Shown: positions 1-7,673 of the stretch, in pieces | Layout of the letters: each line of letters starts with the position of its first letter | How positions within the stretch are numbered: the first letter of the stretch is position 1 | From: Methylococcaceae bacterium UBA7658 | GTDB taxonomy: Bacteria; Pseudomonadota; Gammaproteobacteria; Methylococcales; Methylomonadaceae | Assembly (NCBI GenBank): GCA_002483425.1 | Contig: DLHW01000071.1 | Coordinates: forward strand, 1 to 10,783 | Length of the DNA stretch: 10,783 nt | Reading direction: 5' to 3' | Notes under the pieces: generated by a model | Told to the model about the DNA's origin: nothing | The model's database searches: none | What the model saw: the letters and a program-made list of their open reading frames with translations, nothing else | Program-made: the position numbers and the translations under genes

Positions 1-16
1 TCTCCTGATAGTCTAG

Positions 17-1438
17 AGCCTTTTTAACATCATATTCATAGTTGGTTGCGCGATCCAAGGCCAATCGCCGGACGATACGGTCACCGTCAGCGGCACGGCG
101 GCCTATCGCCAGCGCATCGCCATGCCGCCTGAAGCGGTGTTGACGGTGAGCATTGAAGATGTCAGCCGCGCCGATACCAGCGCAACGGTTTTGGCGGAAA
201 GCAAGCAGGCTTTCGGGGATCGCCAAGTCCCGCTTGAGTTTGCCTTGCAAGTACCGAGTTCCAAAATCAATCCCGATTCGAATTACAATCTCAGGGCTAA
301 GATAGAATTGGATGGGCAGATGCGTTTTATCACCACACGCAGTTATCCTGTCTTGACGCGCGGCGCTAAAAATAAGGCCGACCTGTGGCTCGATGCCGTG
401 CAACCGGGTGCTTCAGGGCAAACAAGATCTAGGGGCTTTGCCGCACCGATAGCGGAAACCGCCGATTTCGGCGCGTTGCCTGCAACCTTCAGCGGCGTTA
501 CGCCTTGCGCCGATTGCCCCGGCATCGAAGAAACCTTAACATTGCGCGGCGACGGTTTGTTTCTGTTGCGGCGCATTTACCAAGACAAATCCGCCAATCC
601 TTTCATCGAACATGGACGTTGTGCAAGAGAAGGCAACAAACTGGTGCTAACCAACGCATCGGGTGTGCAATATTACGAGAAAATCAGCGACGACACTTTA
701 CGGAAACTCGACACGTCGGGCAATCCGATAGACACCACGGCGAATATCGACCTCAACCGCGCCGCGCAGGTTAATCTCATAAGCGACTCCCACGAATGGC
801 GGGGTGAATTCCGCTACATGGCGGATGCCGCCACGTTCACCGATTGCGAGAGCGGGGTACGCTGGCCGGTGGCGATGAACGGCGATTATCTGGCTGCGGA
901 ACGCGCTTACCTGAAAGCCCGTAACGTACCTGGTGCGCCACTTGTTGTCGATTTCCAGGGTAAACTTGAACAACGCCCAGGCATGGAGGATAAGGTTGTG
1001 GAAATGGCGGTGATCGATAAATTCGGCGGCACTCAACCCAAGGCGTCTTGCGCTGCCTCCGCATCCGGCAATAATCAATCGGTCGCAGAGCTGATAAATA
1101 CCTACTGGAAACTGACCGAACTCGACGGCAAAAAAATACCCATTGCACCCTCGCATAAGCGCCAAATTCGCATTACTTTGGCAAGTGAAGGCTCGCGCGT
1201 GATCGGCTTCAGCGGCTGTAACCAATTCTCCGGTACTTTCAAACAAACCGGCAATGTGCTTAAATTTTCCCAGATGGCTGGAACGATGATGGCTTGCGTT
1301 TCGCCCTACATGGAATTGGAAGGCCGGGTATTAAAAATGCTTAACGCGACGACGGCTTATCACATTCAAGGCGAGCAATTATTCCTGCTCGAAGGTGATA
1401 AAGTTCTTGCCCGTTTCGAATCGCTTTATCTGCGCTAA
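17..1438 (+). CDS. YbaY-NlpE-META three-domain lipoprotein, 5' end disrupted
   Basis: This is a probable outer-membrane lipoprotein built from three small envelope domains. Counting from the first ATG (122), residues 1-94 match the YbaY/YscW lipoprotein domain; its beginning lies upstream of that ATG, in the same frame (VTVSGTAAYRQRIAMPPEAV). Residues ~113-180 are an NlpE-type domain with the CxxC signature PCADCPG (C129, C132). Residues ~223-305 are the linker domain often found between NlpE and META. Residues ~322-435 are a META/HslJ domain with GCNQFSG (C366) and MMAC (C392). In the same frame the codons for IVGC at 38-49 form a lipobox, so the mature protein should start at that Cys. There is no ATG, GTG or TTG between 17 and 122, and the hydrophobic stretch is cut by TAG at 14-16. 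ATG 122 would drop the lipobox and part of YbaY, so it is unlikely to be the true start. Family role: envelope stress or chaperone-like lipoproteins; no exact function can be given. Confidence 0.8.
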   Translation, partial: SLFNIIFIVGCAIQGQSPDDTVTVSGTAAYRQRIAMPPEAVLTVSIEDVSRADTSATVLAESKQAFGDRQVPLEFALQVPSSKINPDSNYNLRAKIELDGQMRFITTRSYPVLTRGAKNKADLWLDAVQPGASGQTRSRGFAAPIAETADFGALPATFSGVTPCADCPGIEETLTLRGDGLFLLRRIYQDKSANPFIEHGRCAREGNKLVLTNASGVQYYEKISDDTLRKLDTSGNPIDTTANIDLNRAAQVNLISDSHEWRGEFRYMADAATFTDCESGVRWPVAMNGDYLAAERAYLKARNVPGAPLVVDFQGKLEQRPGMEDKVVEMAVIDKFGGTQPKASCAASASGNNQSVAELINTYWKLTELDGKKIPIAPSHKRQIRITLASEGSRVIGFSGCNQFSGTFKQTGNVLKFSQMAGTMMACVSPYMELEGRVLKMLNATTAYHIQGEQLFLLEGDKVLARFESLYLR

Positions 1439-1491
1439 GTCCTTATCGGATTCGATTTGGCTTTCTTCTTAACAATACGGTCATTTTAGCC

Positions 1492-2676
1492 ATGAATAAC
1501 GACCAAGACGAATCCGAATTTGAAATTTCGCTCGTGCGCGATGACCTGATTTTTCGGTTCTACCGTCGGATTGGCTTGATACCCAAGGCAGGTTTAGGGA
1601 TAGTGAGGCGGGCAATTTTTTTTGTATTATTGACGTGGCTTCCTTTAGTTCTTTGGGCGTATTTGTCTGGGACAGCGATACAAGACCAAGCTGACGAACC
1701 TTTATTGCGTCATTTTGGTGTCCACGCCCGTTTTTTGGTCGCAATCCCGCTCATTGTTGTTGGCGAATGGATGATGCACGGTGTTATTAGCAAATTAATT
1801 CCTTACTTTTATACCTCCGGCTTAATTCAAGAGAGCCAAAAAAATGCTTTTAAACGGGCTTTGCAAGATACCCTTTCCCTCCGCGACAGCACGCTACCTT
1901 GGGTGGTTATTTCGGCCATCGTTTTTATGTCGGTCGTACTACAGCCACCTTATCAAGAGATGCACGAGTTAAATTGGGCAAATACCGGCACTGGCACTGA
2001 GTTTAATCTTGGTTTCGGCGGATGGTGGATGGTTTATGTAAGCCGCCCTATTTTCTTTGCGCTGGTTTGGGTTTCACTATGGCGGTTGGTGCTATTGTTT
2101 CTGTTGTTCAAGCGTATCGCCGCACTTGACTTACAAATTGTCCCTACCCATCCTGACCATGCCGGGGGCTTGGGTTTTCTTGAAAAAATCCCTATTGCAT
2201 TCGGTTTGTTTGTATTTGCCATCTCTTTAGTCATGTCGTCACGATTGGCGCATGAAGTCGTTTATCATGGTTTGCAAGTGCAATCGCTCAAGTTGTTAGC
2301 GGTGGTTTTTCTTTTGGTTATCGTGCTGTTATTTTTATCCCCGCTGTTGGTTTTTTGTCCCAAGCTGGCAGCGGCCAAACGCAAGGCGTGGTTAGACTAT
2401 GGCGCACTGGTCGGAAATCATGGGCGGCTTGTCCATAAGCGCTGGATTCAAAATGAAGCCATAGCGAATGAATCCTTGTTGCAAGCCCCTGAAATCGGCC
2501 CTGTTGCCGATGCGTTAAGCCTTTACGAAGCGGTCATTAATATGCGTATGATGCCAATCGGAAAGGTAGCAGTACTCAGTATTATTTTACCTGCAGCAAT
2601 CCCTTTAATAGCCTTGTTTTCAATTCAAGTACCTATTAAAGACACTTTGCTAAAAATTCTGGCAAACATCATTTAG
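1492..2676 (+). CDS. Conserved seven-helix inner-membrane protein of unknown function
   Basis: I do not recognise a named family. The 394-residue protein has a charged, acidic cytoplasmic-looking N-terminus (residues 1-38) and about seven hydrophobic helices at roughly 40-59, 80-100, 135-152, 184-207, 232-250, 267-289 and 357-377. Between helices 4 and 5 there is a striking polar motif, HPDHAGGLGFL (220-230), with two His and one Asp that could bind a metal or form an active site. A long soluble loop (290-356) contains EIGPVADALSLYEAVINMR, which looks conserved rather than random. ATG 1492 is used because the acidic N-terminus follows directly; no clear Shine-Dalgarno lies upstream. It begins 53 bases after the lipoprotein and could be cotranscribed with it. 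It ends in TAG. Enzyme, transporter and sensor all remain possible; the motif argues slightly for an enzyme. Confidence 0.75.
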   Translation: MNNDQDESEFEISLVRDDLIFRFYRRIGLIPKAGLGIVRRAIFFVLLTWLPLVLWAYLSGTAIQDQADEPLLRHFGVHARFLVAIPLIVVGEWMMHGVISKLIPYFYTSGLIQESQKNAFKRALQDTLSLRDSTLPWVVISAIVFMSVVLQPPYQEMHELNWANTGTGTEFNLGFGGWWMVYVSRPIFFALVWVSLWRLVLLFLLFKRIAALDLQIVPTHPDHAGGLGFLEKIPIAFGLFVFAISLVMSSRLAHEVVYHGLQVQSLKLLAVVFLLVIVLLFLSPLLVFCPKLAAAKRKAWLDYGALVGNHGRLVHKRWIQNEAIANESLLQAPEIGPVADALSLYEAVINMRMMPIGKVAVLSIILPAAIPLIALFSIQVPIKDTLLKILANII

Positions 2677-2769
2677 TCAAATTCGATGCAAACTAATTCC
2701 AATATCATGTAACCTGCTGTACGAAAAAAAAATTGCGTTTATCACTATGACCTAATTAGAGGCAAAATT

Positions 2770-4207
2770 ATGACAAATCAAGTTATAACACCGGAAACCT
2801 TGCAGCAAGCAGTCGAAGCAGTACAACCGATCATTGAACAAGCATCAGATAAACTTTGGCATCTGGCCGAGGTTTCAATGGAAGAGGTCAAATCCGCCGA
2901 ATACCTGTTGGCATTGCTGCAAGATCAGGGATTCAAAATAATCAGCACCGGCACTGCCGGGATACCTACTGCTTTTGTCGCCGAATGGGGATCGGGAGAA
3001 CCGAAATTGGGGGTTTTGCTGGAATACGACGCACTTCCAGGCTTGGGTAATGAAGCGGTAAGCTGCAAGCAGCCGCGTAAGGACGGCACGACCAGCGGTC
3101 ACGGTTGCGGTCACAACTTGATCGGCTCGGCATCTTTGGGTACGGCGTTGGCATTGAAACAAGCGATGACCGAACACAATATCAGCGGAACGCTGCGTGC
3201 GGGTATATGGTTGCGCTGCCGAAGAAAACCAAGGCGCTAAAGTTTACATGGCGCGGGAGAAATTGTTCCAAGACTTAGATGCAGTCCTGCACTGCCACCC
3301 CATTGATAATGCGATTGTCGGCAATCTCCGCACCGCCGCAAATAACGGCATGAGAATTGAGTTTCTGGGTACCACGGCCCATGCCGGCATGTCTCCTTGG
3401 CTGGGGCGTAGCGCCGTCCATGCAGCGGAACTGTTTGCCCACAGCATCAATTTGATGCGGGAACATGTGGAGCCGACGGCGCGGCTGCATTATGTGTATG
3501 AAAGTGCCGGACTCGCCCCCAACGTCGTGCCGGATTATGCCAAGATATGGCTAACTGTCCGTGATGTTGACCGCACCCGTGTCAATGCAACCACAGAGTG
3601 GCTGCGGCAAGCGGCGGAAGGCGCGGCAATGGCCACCCAGACCAAGTGCAATTTCATCCTATACTTCGGCGTGTACGACCTGTTGCCCAACACGCCGTTG
3701 GCGCAACGGATGCAAACCCATTTGGAGCGGGTTGGCGTACCGGAATGGACGGAAGACGAGCAGTCCTTTGCCAAAGAATTACAAAAAAACTTTGGGGTAG
3801 AACCCAAAGGCATGGCAACCAAAGTGGTTCCCTTACAAAACGAACCGGTATTAGGCGGCGGAACTGATGTTGGGGATATTAGCTGGAATGTCCCGACAAT
3901 GGGGATAGCGATGCCCTCTATCCCTTCAGGCATCAGCCTACATACCTGGGCGGCGACCGCCACACATGGAATGAGCATCGGTAAAAAAGCCGCTGTCTCA
4001 ATGGCAAAAATCATGACGGCTACAGGATTGGACATCCTCACCGATAGTGACTTGCGACAAGCGGCCAAGGCCGATTTCGACCGCCGCACGGCTGGAAAAC
4101 CCTACGTATCGCCGTTGCCGGATGACCGCAAGCAACCGTTCGGGATGCCGGAATGGATGACGGAAGACGCCTGCCGCGAAATGTTTAGCGGAGTGAAAGC
4201 GGATTAG
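2770..4207 (+). pseudogene. M20D amidohydrolase (AbgB-like), frameshifted
   Basis: This is a zinc-dependent amidohydrolase of peptidase family M20, closest in architecture to AbgB, the p-aminobenzoyl-glutamate hydrolase subunit. The reading frame is in two pieces: 2770-3240 (ends after the shift) and 3197-4207 (GTG in the other frame). Removing one copy of a tandem TGCG at 3194-3201 joins them as GTLRVYGCAAEEN and gives a protein of 477 residues, about the length of E. coli AbgB. Visible family motifs are EYDALPGLG (85-93) and the metal-binding SGHGCGHNLIG (109-119). On restored numbering there are also the catalytic Glu pair (150-151), TTAHAGMSPW (His 203), GGGTDVGDISW and HTWAATATHGMS (His 390 and 398). 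GAGG at 2759-2762 lies 7 bases before ATG 2770, a good ribosome site. All catalytic motifs survive, so the break looks recent. Neither piece alone should be active. Substrate is uncertain within M20D; aminoacyl or aminobenzoyl amides are likely. Confidence 0.85.
3194..3201 (+). repeat. 4-bp tandem duplication TGCG that breaks the amidohydrolase frame
   Basis: TGCG occurs twice in direct succession (3194-3197 and 3198-3201). Deleting one copy reads ACG CTG CGG GTA TAT GGT and restores the family-typical sequence TLRVYG with no residue gained or lost. That is the pattern expected of a slipped-strand duplication; simple one-base homopolymer errors would leave a different scar. Confidence 0.85.
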
Positions 4208-4295
4208 GAAGATACCGGGGCGAGTGGAATAGATACGCAAATAAGATTAGTTATGATTGTGATGAACCAGAGTACCATTTTTAGGGTATTAAAGA

Positions 4296-5948
4296 ATGAG
4301 ATTTCATTTTAGCTATTTGATGTTATCAGCTTTCGTTCTGACTGGCTTACTAGCTACATCGTCCGCCCGTTCGGAAGAAACCCAGGCTGGCGGTTTGTCC
4401 GAGGCGCTTACGCAAACGAAGGAAGTCGCGTCAGAAGCCCTGCCGATTGAGTTCATGAACCGCCCGATCTTCACAATCCGTTCGGGTGTTTCCGGTTTTA
4501 CCCAGGAAGAACGGGCGCAAGCCATTAACGCCCGCATCAAGATCGCGCTGGATAAAAGCCGCGAGGACCAGATTTCAATGCGCCCAACCCCGGAAGGCGG
4601 GCGTATAGTCGAGTTGAACGGCGCTGCAGTTTTCCAGGTCAGGCCCACTGACCTCGATCCGCTCACCGGAGAAACCATAGACGAAGCCGCGCAGGCGGCA
4701 AGCCAAAATTTGCTCACCGCCGTCCATGAGGCCAGAGAACAAGGCAAAGGCCTCGTCATCCTTAAAGGAGCTGGATATGCCCTGCTCGCAACACTGTTAT
4801 TTTACCTATCGTGCCGCGTTATCTTGTGGGGGGAAGCCAAGTTAATCGGCCGGTTGCAAACTTGGGCGCGAACCGGGCACTATAAATTGGCGACGGTTAT
4901 CCAACCACAACAGTTATGCCTTACCTTGGAATATCTGGTGAATTTTGCCAAATGGATATTGATTGTCATAGCAGGTTACGAGTGGGCGACTTATACCCTT
5001 ATCCAATTCCCCTACAGCCGCCCCTGGGGGGAACGACTGCACAGCTATCTAATCAATACCATCCAAGACATTCTGCTGGCTATCATTGGCGCAATGCCCA
5101 GCTTGTTTGTGGTGTTCTTTATTGTGCTGCTAACCCGCCTTGCGTCGGGCATCCTGAAAGCCTTTTTCACCCGAATTGAAACCAGTCAAATTTCTGTTTC
5201 ATGGGTCGCGGAAGATACTGCCCGAACCACCCGTAAATTGACGCAGACTTTGCTATGGCTGTTTGCCGCCGCGATGGCTTATCCCTATTTTCCCGGTAGC
5301 GATACCGACGCTTTCAAAGGTCTGAGCGTACTGGCGGGTCTGATGATTTCGATTGGTGGCTCGGGTGTGGTCGGCCAGGCCGCGAGCGGCTTGATCATGA
5401 TTTATTCCCGTGTCTTGCGGGAAGGCGAGTATGTCAAAGTTAACGGCATCGAAGGCACTGTGACCAGGGTTGGGATTTTTTCAACCAAGATCAAAACGGC
5501 CAACGGCGAGGAAATCAATGTGCCTAATGCCTTGATCGGCAGTTCTACTACCATCAATTCATCCCGCCTGGCCGAAGGCAAGGGCTTGGTGCTGCATACC
5601 GCAGTCACCATTGGTTACAACACGCCTTGGCGGCAAGTTCACGCCATGCTGCTGCAAGCAGCCGAGCGCACATCGGGAATCCGTGCCGCGCCAAAGCCTT
5701 ATGTAAGCCAAACTGCGCTCTCCGACTTCTATGTGGAATACTGCTTGTGTGTACAGATTGATAGCCCCCAAATCCGGTGTGCAACACTATCCGCCCTTCA
5801 TGCCAATATTCAAGACGTGTTCAACGAATCCGGTGTGCAAATCATGTCGCCGCATTACGTTTATGATCCGAAAGAAAAAGTCTGGATACCTAAGGAGCAG
5901 TGGTTTGAAGCTCCAGCTAGCGATCATCCGAAAAGGGAGGCGGTTTAG
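4296..5948 (+). CDS. MscS-family mechanosensitive ion channel with periplasmic domain
   Basis: This is an inner-membrane channel that opens on membrane tension to release solutes during hypo-osmotic shock. The 550-residue protein starts with a signal peptide (positive MRFH, hydrophobic 6-20, likely cleavage after SSA or nearby). A periplasmic domain of about 130 residues follows, containing RPIFTIRSGVSGFTQEERA. Membrane helices lie at about 158-178, 212-237, 257-281 and 315-332, with the Gly/Ala-rich pore helix at ~342-366 (GLMISIGGSGVVGQAASG). The MscS beta domain follows (VKVNGIEGTVTRVGIFSTKI, NVPNALIGSSTTINSSR, about 379-424), then the C-terminal alpha/beta cage to ~522. It is about twice the length of E. 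coli MscS, as in the larger MscS/YnaI-like relatives. AGGG at 4283-4286 sits 9 bases before the ATG. It follows the broken amidohydrolase by 88 bases. The gene ends in TAG. Confidence 0.93.
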   Translation: MRFHFSYLMLSAFVLTGLLATSSARSEETQAGGLSEALTQTKEVASEALPIEFMNRPIFTIRSGVSGFTQEERAQAINARIKIALDKSREDQISMRPTPEGGRIVELNGAAVFQVRPTDLDPLTGETIDEAAQAASQNLLTAVHEAREQGKGLVILKGAGYALLATLLFYLSCRVILWGEAKLIGRLQTWARTGHYKLATVIQPQQLCLTLEYLVNFAKWILIVIAGYEWATYTLIQFPYSRPWGERLHSYLINTIQDILLAIIGAMPSLFVVFFIVLLTRLASGILKAFFTRIETSQISVSWVAEDTARTTRKLTQTLLWLFAAAMAYPYFPGSDTDAFKGLSVLAGLMISIGGSGVVGQAASGLIMIYSRVLREGEYVKVNGIEGTVTRVGIFSTKIKTANGEEINVPNALIGSSTTINSSRLAEGKGLVLHTAVTIGYNTPWRQVHAMLLQAAERTSGIRAAPKPYVSQTALSDFYVEYCLCVQIDSPQIRCATLSALHANIQDVFNESGVQIMSPHYVYDPKEKVWIPKEQWFEAPASDHPKREAV

Positions 5949-6062
5949 TGGTTTGGATAAAACAAGACAATTCTATGATCAGCACCTATACAATCAAATC
6001 CGTGTTCTATTACTTTAACCATTTAATAGTAAAAGAATTTTCAATAAATAGAGAATAAAACA

Positions 6063-6809
6063 ATGATAAAAATAAACCGAATCACTCAAAGCATTTTGAT
6101 TTTGTTATTGTCGGTGTTTGCTTTTGCGGTGTTCGCGGCGGATGGGTTAACGGTACCGGAAACAACCTCCCAGCATCCGCATGCCAAGTTAAGCTCAATG
6201 CCGATAAGTCAGATTTTCACTTACTTTATGGTGATGCTAGGTCCAATTAAGATAATCGCGCCCTTCGTGAAAATATCGCACGGCTTGGATGCTACCGCAG
6301 CAAGAAAGCTTGCCGTAAAAGGTTTTTTCTTCGCCTGCCTTGCCGGTATTGCTGCTGCAACCCTCGGGCAAAATACCTTGGCAAAGTGGGATGTAGGGTT
6401 GCCGGCTTTGCTCATAGCCGCAGGCTTGGTTTTGCTGCTCGTCGCCTTGAAGTCAGTCCTATCGCAATATGAACAGCCCATTCGCATCCCGCCTGGAGAC
6501 AATCCGCAATCCTCAGCAAAGATGCTTGCCCTATCGCCGTTGGCGTTTCCCACCATCATTACACCTTACGGTATTGCCGCTTTTATTCTGATTAATACCG
6601 CAGTCCCGTCCGAACAAAATATTGAGATCTATAAAATCTTCTTAGAGGTGATGGTGTTGAATCTGGTAGCCATGCTGTTTGCGCAGCCGATCATAAAATA
6701 TTTGTCCACGGTACTAACCATCCTGGGTGCAGTCCTGGGCGTTCTCCAAGTTGCTTTAGCTGTGCAAATGATAATACTGGCGTTCCGTATACTGGGGGTT
6801 CTTCCTTAG
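6063..6809 (+). CDS. MarC family integral membrane protein
   Basis: This is a MarC (UPF0056) family membrane protein. The family has a transporter-like fold, but its substrate is unknown, and the early link to multiple antibiotic resistance has not held up. The sequence shows six hydrophobic segments after residue 45: about 48-69, 86-103, 110-131, 157-178, 190-210 and 215-245. Family-type signatures are FTYFMVMLGPIKIIAPF (52-68) near the start of the core and SPLAFPTIITPYGIAAF (158-174) in the middle. The last helix, GAVLGVLQVALAVQMIILAF, is also typical. Residues 1-26 look like a cleavable signal peptide ending in VFA before ADG, which most MarC proteins lack; the protein is correspondingly longer than the usual ~200-220 residues. 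The only upstream ribosome-site candidate is a weak AGAG about 8-10 bases before the ATG. It lies 114 bases after the channel gene, so a separate promoter is possible. Confidence 0.88.
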   Translation: MIKINRITQSILILLLSVFAFAVFAADGLTVPETTSQHPHAKLSSMPISQIFTYFMVMLGPIKIIAPFVKISHGLDATAARKLAVKGFFFACLAGIAAATLGQNTLAKWDVGLPALLIAAGLVLLLVALKSVLSQYEQPIRIPPGDNPQSSAKMLALSPLAFPTIITPYGIAAFILINTAVPSEQNIEIYKIFLEVMVLNLVAMLFAQPIIKYLSTVLTILGAVLGVLQVALAVQMIILAFRILGVLP

Positions 6810-6889
6810 CCAAAGCAGCACTTAGCTAACAATAGTGCAACGATAAAAAGCCGTTCATCAACCAATAACGATTAGCTGAGAGGAAAGCC

Positions 6890-6969
6890 ATGAAGAAAAT
6901 ACTTAAGCCCACTATGAATATGTGCTGATTGGGGTAATAGGTTTCCTGCCTATTGCACTGGTATTCTAA
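6890..6969 (+). pseudogene. Possible broken small single-helix membrane protein
   Basis: An ATG at 6890 has a strong ribosome site (AGGA at 6881-6884, spacing 5). Its frame reads MKKILKP and then stops at TGA 6926-6928 after 12 codons. In another frame, starting at 6910, the codons read HYEYVLIGVIGFLPIALVF and stop at TAA 6967-6969: a clean transmembrane helix. One extra C in the CCC run at 6908-6910 would join them into a 26-residue protein with a positive N-terminus and a single helix, a common form for small membrane proteins or type I toxins. I do not recognise a family. It could equally be chance or a sequencing error in the C run. Confidence 0.3.
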
Positions 6970-7050
6970 CGCTGAAAATCTTGGAAACGTATCGTTTGCG
7001 GAGTGAAGATGCAAAGCATTACGACATCGCGTCGAGTCATTGCGCAACAA

Positions 7051-7160
7051 GTTTTATGGCCCTTGTCGGGTACTTGTGACCTTTAGGTTATAAAACGAGA
7101 GTAGCCCCCACAAGGAGGGTCTATGGACAGACGGCTGGGGCAGCCGTAGGCAATGGCTGC
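7051..7160 (+). ncRNA. Candidate structured RNA or leader: cluster of hairpins
   Basis: Several inverted repeats follow one another in this non-coding stretch. GTTTTAT (7051-7057) pairs with ATAAAAC (7090-7096) and encloses GCCC/GGGT and ACCTTTAGGT mini-hairpins, like a three-way junction. CCCCC (7105-7109) pairs with GGAGGG (7114-7119) across an ACAA loop with one bulged A. ACGGCTG (7131-7137) pairs perfectly with CAGCCGT (7141-7147) around GGG. GCAGCC (7140-7145) can instead pair with GGCTGC (7155-7160), so the last two are mutually exclusive. GGCAA (7149-7153) with TTGCC (7171-7175), followed by ATTTTT, could end the transcript. No known riboswitch consensus was recognised. Chance pairing is a real alternative, and strand is assumed from neighbouring genes. 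Confidence 0.22.
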
Positions 7161-7190
7161 CGCGTAATTTTTGCCGATTTTTCAAGCAGG

Positions 7191-7346
7191 ATGCCCGGAA
7201 AAATCTTTCGCAAAAATAGCGGCACTATCATGTAGCGGATCGTGCCTTTTTACGCAGGACTATTGCCCTGCAGTATTATTACGATCACCGGTTTGGCGTT
7301 CTTTCTTTCACTTTTGGCTTCTTTTGTGTCAAGCCTATTCATGTAA
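7191..7346 (+). pseudogene. Small hydrophobic frame interrupted by in-frame TAG
   Basis: From ATG 7191 (GCAGG about 4 bases upstream) the frame reads MPGKIFRKNSGTIM, stops at TAG 7233-7235, and continues in the same frame as RIVPFYAGLLPCSIITIT and a further hydrophobic stretch to TAA 7344-7346. Joined, this would be a ~51-residue protein with a basic N-terminus and one or two helices, a plausible small membrane protein. I recognise no family. The TAG could be a nonsense mutation. Several neighbouring genes end in TAG, so readthrough is not expected. A second possibility is that translation starts at GTG 7242, giving a 34-residue hydrophobic peptide. Confidence 0.25.
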
Positions 7347-7620
7347 CAAAATTGAAACATCATTTCGTTTTGCGGCAAAGGCTTGGTTCATCTCGGTATA
7401 CTTGATGTCGAGGAAAATAGGGGTATGGTTCGTCCAACGGATTGTCATATTACTTTCACATAGACTGGCTAAAATTTTCTCTGTTTGTAATTAAAGGCTA
7501 AAACTCCTGTCAGGGTTCGATAACGCTTGGCAGCGATAATATCGTTGTGAAAGCCATGTATTTATCGCTTATTGTTTTTCAACACGCTATTTAGTTTAGT
7601 CCAACACGCCAAAAGTCAAA

Positions 7621-7650
7621 TTGGCAAAAATGAAACAATCTTCATGTAAT
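7621..7650 (+). promoter_or_regulatory. Sigma70-like promoter for the phosphoesterase-lplT genes
   Basis: TTGGCA at 7621-7626 and TGTAAT at 7645-7650 each match the -35 and -10 consensus at five of six positions, with an 18-base spacer. Transcription would start around 7657, leaving a short leader that contains TAAGG (7664-7668) 5 bases before ATG 7674. Confidence 0.45.
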
Positions 7651-7673
7651 GCACCATTTCAAATAAGGTTAAC

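Larger units (their letters stand above)
6810..7673. other. 864-base gap without a convincing intact gene
   Basis: No reading frame in this stretch, on either strand, looks like a complete conserved protein. The longest open stretch (7171-7494, + strand, TTG start) has an unconvincing composition. What it does hold, listed separately, is a small hydrophobic frame with a good ribosome site but a broken frame (6890-6969), a cluster of hairpins (7051-7160), a second hydrophobic frame with an internal TAG (7191-7346), and a sigma70-like promoter just before the phosphoesterase gene (7621-7650). It is best read as decayed accessory DNA plus the regulatory region of the downstream genes. Confidence 0.6.

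Noticed and set aside
698..1246. Long open frame on the - strand inside the lipoprotein gene
   Set aside because: It is a shadow of the + strand domains, which are clearly conserved; its own translation has no family features.
2724..2732. Nine-A run upstream of the amidohydrolase as a possible phase-variable tract
   Set aside because: No promoter elements with correct spacing flank it, so length changes have no visible effect.
3535..4089. 184-codon open frame on the - strand inside the amidohydrolase
   Set aside because: It mirrors the M20 coding frame, which carries the conserved motifs.
7343..7366. Pho-box-like spacing TGTAAC AAAA TTGAAAC, tempting next to a PlcP-like gene
   Set aside because: The two half sites match the Pho consensus poorly and the site lies over 300 bases from the gene.
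7171..7494. 107-codon open frame from TTG in the large gap
   Set aside because: Rare start without a ribosome site, erratic Cys/Ser/Phe-rich composition and no recognisable motif; it overlaps another hydrophobic frame.
7511..7524. GGGTTCGATAAC resembling a tRNA T-loop
   Set aside because: No flanking T-stem, anticodon arm or acceptor stem can be formed around it.
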